Source: Aciditerrimonas ferrireducens
GTDB lineage: Bacteria; Actinomycetota; Acidimicrobiia; Acidimicrobiales; UBA8190
Assembly: GCF_023130475.1 (NCBI RefSeq)
Contig: NZ_JAKHEX010000005.1
Coordinates: forward strand, 62,001 to 126,000
Direction of reading: 5' to 3'
Length of the DNA: 64,000 bases
Part shown: positions 61,819 through 64,000 of the stretch, in pieces
How the letters are laid out: each line of letters starts with the position of its first letter
Position numbering within the stretch: position 1 is the first letter of the stretch
Position numbers and translations under genes: made by a program
Notes under the pieces: generated by a model
What the model was told of the DNA's origin: nothing
Database searches by the model: none
Seen by the model: only the letters and a program-made list of their open reading frames with translations

Positions 61819-62982
61819 GTGCAGCGCAAGGGGAATGGTCGACTGGTGCGCCGCTTGGCGGCGGGCGCGATGGTCGTCGCAGCCGGCAGCGGGCTGGCGG
61901 CCTGCTCCAGCGGGTCCTCGGGGTCGGCGACGGCGGACGCCGCCAGCTCGTCGGCCTGCTGGGCGACGGCGACCTCGGTGAGCCAGTGCGGCGGCATGAA
62001 GGCCCTGGTCGCCGCAGCCAAGGCCGAGGGGCACCTGAACGCCATCGCCCTGCCGCCGGACTGGGCGAACTACGGCAGCATCATGAAGGGGTTCGAGAAG
62101 AAGTACGGCATCACCGTGAACGACGCCAACCCCGACGGCTCGAGCGGTGAGGAGCTGGCTGCCATCAAGTCCGAGCGGGGCAGCTCGAAGGAGCCCGACG
62201 TGGTCGACATCGGCCCGTCCTTCGCCCTCCAGGGCCAGCAGGAAGGGCTCTTCGCACCGTTCAAGGTGCCGACCTGGTCCGAGATCCCCGCCGACCAGAA
62301 GTCCGCCCAGGGCTACTGGTGGGACGACTACGGCGGCTACATCGCCATCGGCTACAACGCCAAGGACTTCCCCACGCCACCGACGTCGTTCGCCTCGCTG
62401 CTCCAACCGGAGTTCAAGGGCGCGGTCTGCCTGGACGGCAACCCCGAGAGCGCCGGTGCGGCCTTCGCCGGGGTCTACGCGGCGGCCCTCGCGAACGGGG
62501 GCTCGCTCTCGAACATCGAGCCGGGCATCGCCTACTTCAAGGAGCTGGCGAAGAAGGGCAACTTCGTGCCGACCGGCGCCTCCCCCTCGACCATCGCCAG
62601 CGGGCAGTGCCGGGTGACCATCGACTGGACCTACCTGCAGGTCCAGTACCGGAAGTCCCTGGCCGGCAAGGTCGACTGGAAGGTCTTCGTGCCCACGAAG
62701 GGCCTCTACGCCGCCTACTACGTCCAGGCCATCTCCCGCGACGCGCCGGATCCGGCTGCCGCTCGGCTCTGGGAGACCTACCTGTTCTCGCCGGCCGGCC
62801 AGAACGGGTGGTTGCAAGGTGACGCCGACCCGGTCGAACTGGCGGCCTTGGAGCAAAGCGGCCAGGTGGACCAGGCGGCGCTGGCCCAGCTGCCACCGGT
62901 CCACGGGCAGGTGAGCTTCCCGACTCAGGCGCAGCTGAACGCCGCCGAGCAGGTGGTCCTCCAGCAGTGGCCCTCGGTCTGA
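61819..62982 (+). CDS. ABC transporter substrate-binding lipoprotein (PotD/Fe3+ type)
   Basis: A 387-residue binding protein with a lipoprotein signal (AAGSGLAACSSG, Cys near residue 31). The mature domain resembles class-II binding proteins for polyamines, thiamine, ferric ion or phosphonates: LVAAAKAEGHLNAIALPPDW, VDIGPSFALQGQQEGLFAPFK, GYIAIGYNAKDF, FKGAVCLDGNPESAGAAFAGVYAAAL, ETYLFSPAGQNGWL. GTG 61819 follows GGAAGAGGTGGGC. It overlaps the first permease by 16 nt. The setting suggests a polyamine-like ligand, by inference. Confidence 0.9.
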   Translation: MQRKGNGRLVRRLAAGAMVVAAGSGLAACSSGSSGSATADAASSSACWATATSVSQCGGMKALVAAAKAEGHLNAIALPPDWANYGSIMKGFEKKYGITVNDANPDGSSGEELAAIKSERGSSKEPDVVDIGPSFALQGQQEGLFAPFKVPTWSEIPADQKSAQGYWWDDYGGYIAIGYNAKDFPTPPTSFASLLQPEFKGAVCLDGNPESAGAAFAGVYAAALANGGSLSNIEPGIAYFKELAKKGNFVPTGASPSTIASGQCRVTIDWTYLQVQYRKSLAGKVDWKVFVPTKGLYAAYYVQAISRDAPDPAAARLWETYLFSPAGQNGWLQGDADPVELAALEQSGQVDQAALAQLPPVHGQVSFPTQAQLNAAEQVVLQQWPSV

Positions 62983-63920
62983 GGCCCGCCGGCCCCACCG
63001 GCGAGGTCGACGAGCGGCCGGCCGACGAGCCGGGCTCGGCACTCGAGCGCTCCGGCAGCCGAGGCGTCCTGGCCCGCCGGATTCTCCGGCTTCCCCTGAC
63101 CGGCCTGCTGCCCCTCTTCGCTTACTTGACGCTCTTCTTCGTGGTCCCGACCGTCGGGGTGCTCGTCCAGGCCTTCCAGGGACCGGGTGGCCGGCCGAGC
63201 CTGGCGAACCTGCGGGCCGCCACCACCGGGGTCTACCTCCACGCCTTGGTGGTCAGCGTCGAGCTCTCCACGGTCTCCGCGGTGGTGGCGGCCGTGCTCG
63301 GGACGCTGGCCGTCGTGGCCCTGACCGGGAAGCGGGGCGGGCCGCTCTCCCGGCTGGCGGCCGGCCTGGCGGCGGTCCTGGCCAACACCGGCGGGATCCC
63401 CCTGGCCTTCGCCTTCATCGCCACCTTGGGCAACTTCGGCGTGGTGACGGGCCTCCTCGGCCACCTCGGTCTCGACCCCTACCGGCACGGCTTCACCCTC
63501 TACTCGGTGACCGGCCTGGTGGTCGTGTACCAGTACTTCTTGATCCCCATGATGGTCCTGGTCATGCTGCCGGCCGTCGAGGGGCTCCGACGGGAGTGGC
63601 GGGAGGCCGCGGAGAGCCTCGGGGCCACGGGGCCGCGCTACTGGCGCCATGTCGGCCTCCCGCTGCTCGCCCCGACGTTCCTCTCTGGTCTGCTCGTCCT
63701 CTTCGCCGACGCCTTCGCCGCCTACGCCACCGCCGCCGCGCTGGCCGGCGGCGTGATCCCCCTCGTGCCCCTCGACATCGGCAACCTCGTCTCGGGCAAC
63801 GTCGTGGCGAACCAGGCCAACCTGGGGGACGCCCTCGGGGTCGAGATGGTGGTCCTCGTGGTGCTGGTGGCCAGCTGCTACAGCCTGGTGGTCCGTCGCC
63901 GAGCGAGGTGGCTGCGGTGA
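62967..63920 (+). CDS. ABC transporter permease (PotB-like)
   Basis: A 317-residue permease with six predicted helices (the first LLPLFAYLTLFFVVPTVGVL) and the EAA loop EWREAAESLGATGPRYWRHVGLPLLAPTF. Start GTG 62967 lies inside the end of the binding-protein gene; the stop overlaps the next permease start (GTGA), so all three are translationally coupled. Confidence 0.9.
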   Translation: MALGLRPAGPTGEVDERPADEPGSALERSGSRGVLARRILRLPLTGLLPLFAYLTLFFVVPTVGVLVQAFQGPGGRPSLANLRAATTGVYLHALVVSVELSTVSAVVAAVLGTLAVVALTGKRGGPLSRLAAGLAAVLANTGGIPLAFAFIATLGNFGVVTGLLGHLGLDPYRHGFTLYSVTGLVVVYQYFLIPMMVLVMLPAVEGLRREWREAAESLGATGPRYWRHVGLPLLAPTFLSGLLVLFADAFAAYATAAALAGGVIPLVPLDIGNLVSGNVVANQANLGDALGVEMVVLVVLVASCYSLVVRRRARWLR

Positions 63921-64000
63921 CCCGGCGCGGGCGCGGCTGGCGGCTGGTCGTGCTGGTCGGCCTGGCCCTCTACTTCGTCGTGCCCCTCCTCGCCTCGGCC
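63917..64000 (+). CDS. second ABC permease (PotC-like), truncated by window end
   Basis: GTG 63917 overlaps the previous stop by 4 nt and opens a frame starting VTRRGRGWRLVVLVGLALYF that runs off the right edge. A basic N-terminus followed by a membrane helix, directly after a PotB-like permease, fits the partner permease. Confidence 0.75.
   Translation, partial: MTRRGRGWRLVVLVGLALYFVVPLLASA

Noticed and set aside
1-64000. CRISPR arrays, prophage or integrase genes
   Set aside because: I looked for regularly spaced repeats, integrase or phage structural motifs on both strands and saw none.

Overview
The window is 64 kb of very GC-rich DNA with dense, often overlapping genes and many GTG starts. 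Gene content (citramalate route to isoleucine, a mycofactocin glycosyltransferase, a DtxR regulator, hopanoid genes, GluRS next to tRNA-Gln and tRNA-Glu) points to a free-living actinobacterium. Acidimicrobiia is my best guess, but that is inference. I see no phage, plasmid, insertion sequence or CRISPR array.

Layout. 1-3.5 kb: the end of a DtxR-type metalloregulator and a GGDEF-EAL membrane protein. 3.6-10.8 kb: branched-chain amino acid synthesis, with a GreA-like factor, leuC and leuD leftward and leuB, ilvE, cimA and an unknown gene rightward. 10.8-17.1 kb: an acyl-CoA dehydrogenase, two overlapping hybrid histidine-kinase genes with complementary defects, and a secreted protein. 17.2-20.1 kb: a membrane protein, HpnB glycosyltransferase and a nucleoside-phosphorylase-like protein (hopanoid side-chain type). 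20.1-25.1 kb: a leftward operon of MoxR ATPase, VWA protein, MftF, an RsbW-like ATPase and an SRAP protein, divergent from a 1083-residue GAF/SpoIIE/HATPase regulator. 28.4-33.1 kb: a mycofactocin-coupled-type SDR, ferredoxin, gltX, a YdcF-like protein, tRNA-Gln, an acetyltransferase and tRNA-Glu. 33.4-38.2 kb: a VapBC-type toxin-antitoxin pair and a GNAT/acyl-CoA-synthetase fusion bracketed by 18-bp direct repeats, then an SDR. 38.2-41.3 kb: small genes, a TetR regulator with a clear operator, and a broken MFS transporter.

41.4-64 kb is a catabolic island for polyamine or omega-amino-acid compounds. It has two PuuB-like FAD oxidoreductases, a pyruvate-type omega-aminotransferase, three aldehyde dehydrogenases (one MmsA type), an agmatinase-family enzyme, a YtcJ-like amidohydrolase, an Lrp/AsnC regulator, alanine dehydrogenase, and dispersed genes for a peptide-type ABC transporter. 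A second ABC transporter of the PotD/Fe type runs off the right edge. Transaminase plus alanine dehydrogenase would recycle the pyruvate acceptor. A 12-bp motif recurs upstream of most transcription units here and is a good candidate operator.

The most unusual signals are: (1) the complementary histidine-kinase pair, one lacking the phospho-acceptor His but with an intact ATPase, the other with the His but a ruined ATPase; (2) a GreA-like protein missing the catalytic coiled-coil tip; (3) an ABC ATPase whose second half lacks the D-loop, a frameshifted MFS gene and an ald remnant, which together suggest frequent micro-deletion in this lineage or assembly damage; (4) the shared operator motif of the catabolic island.
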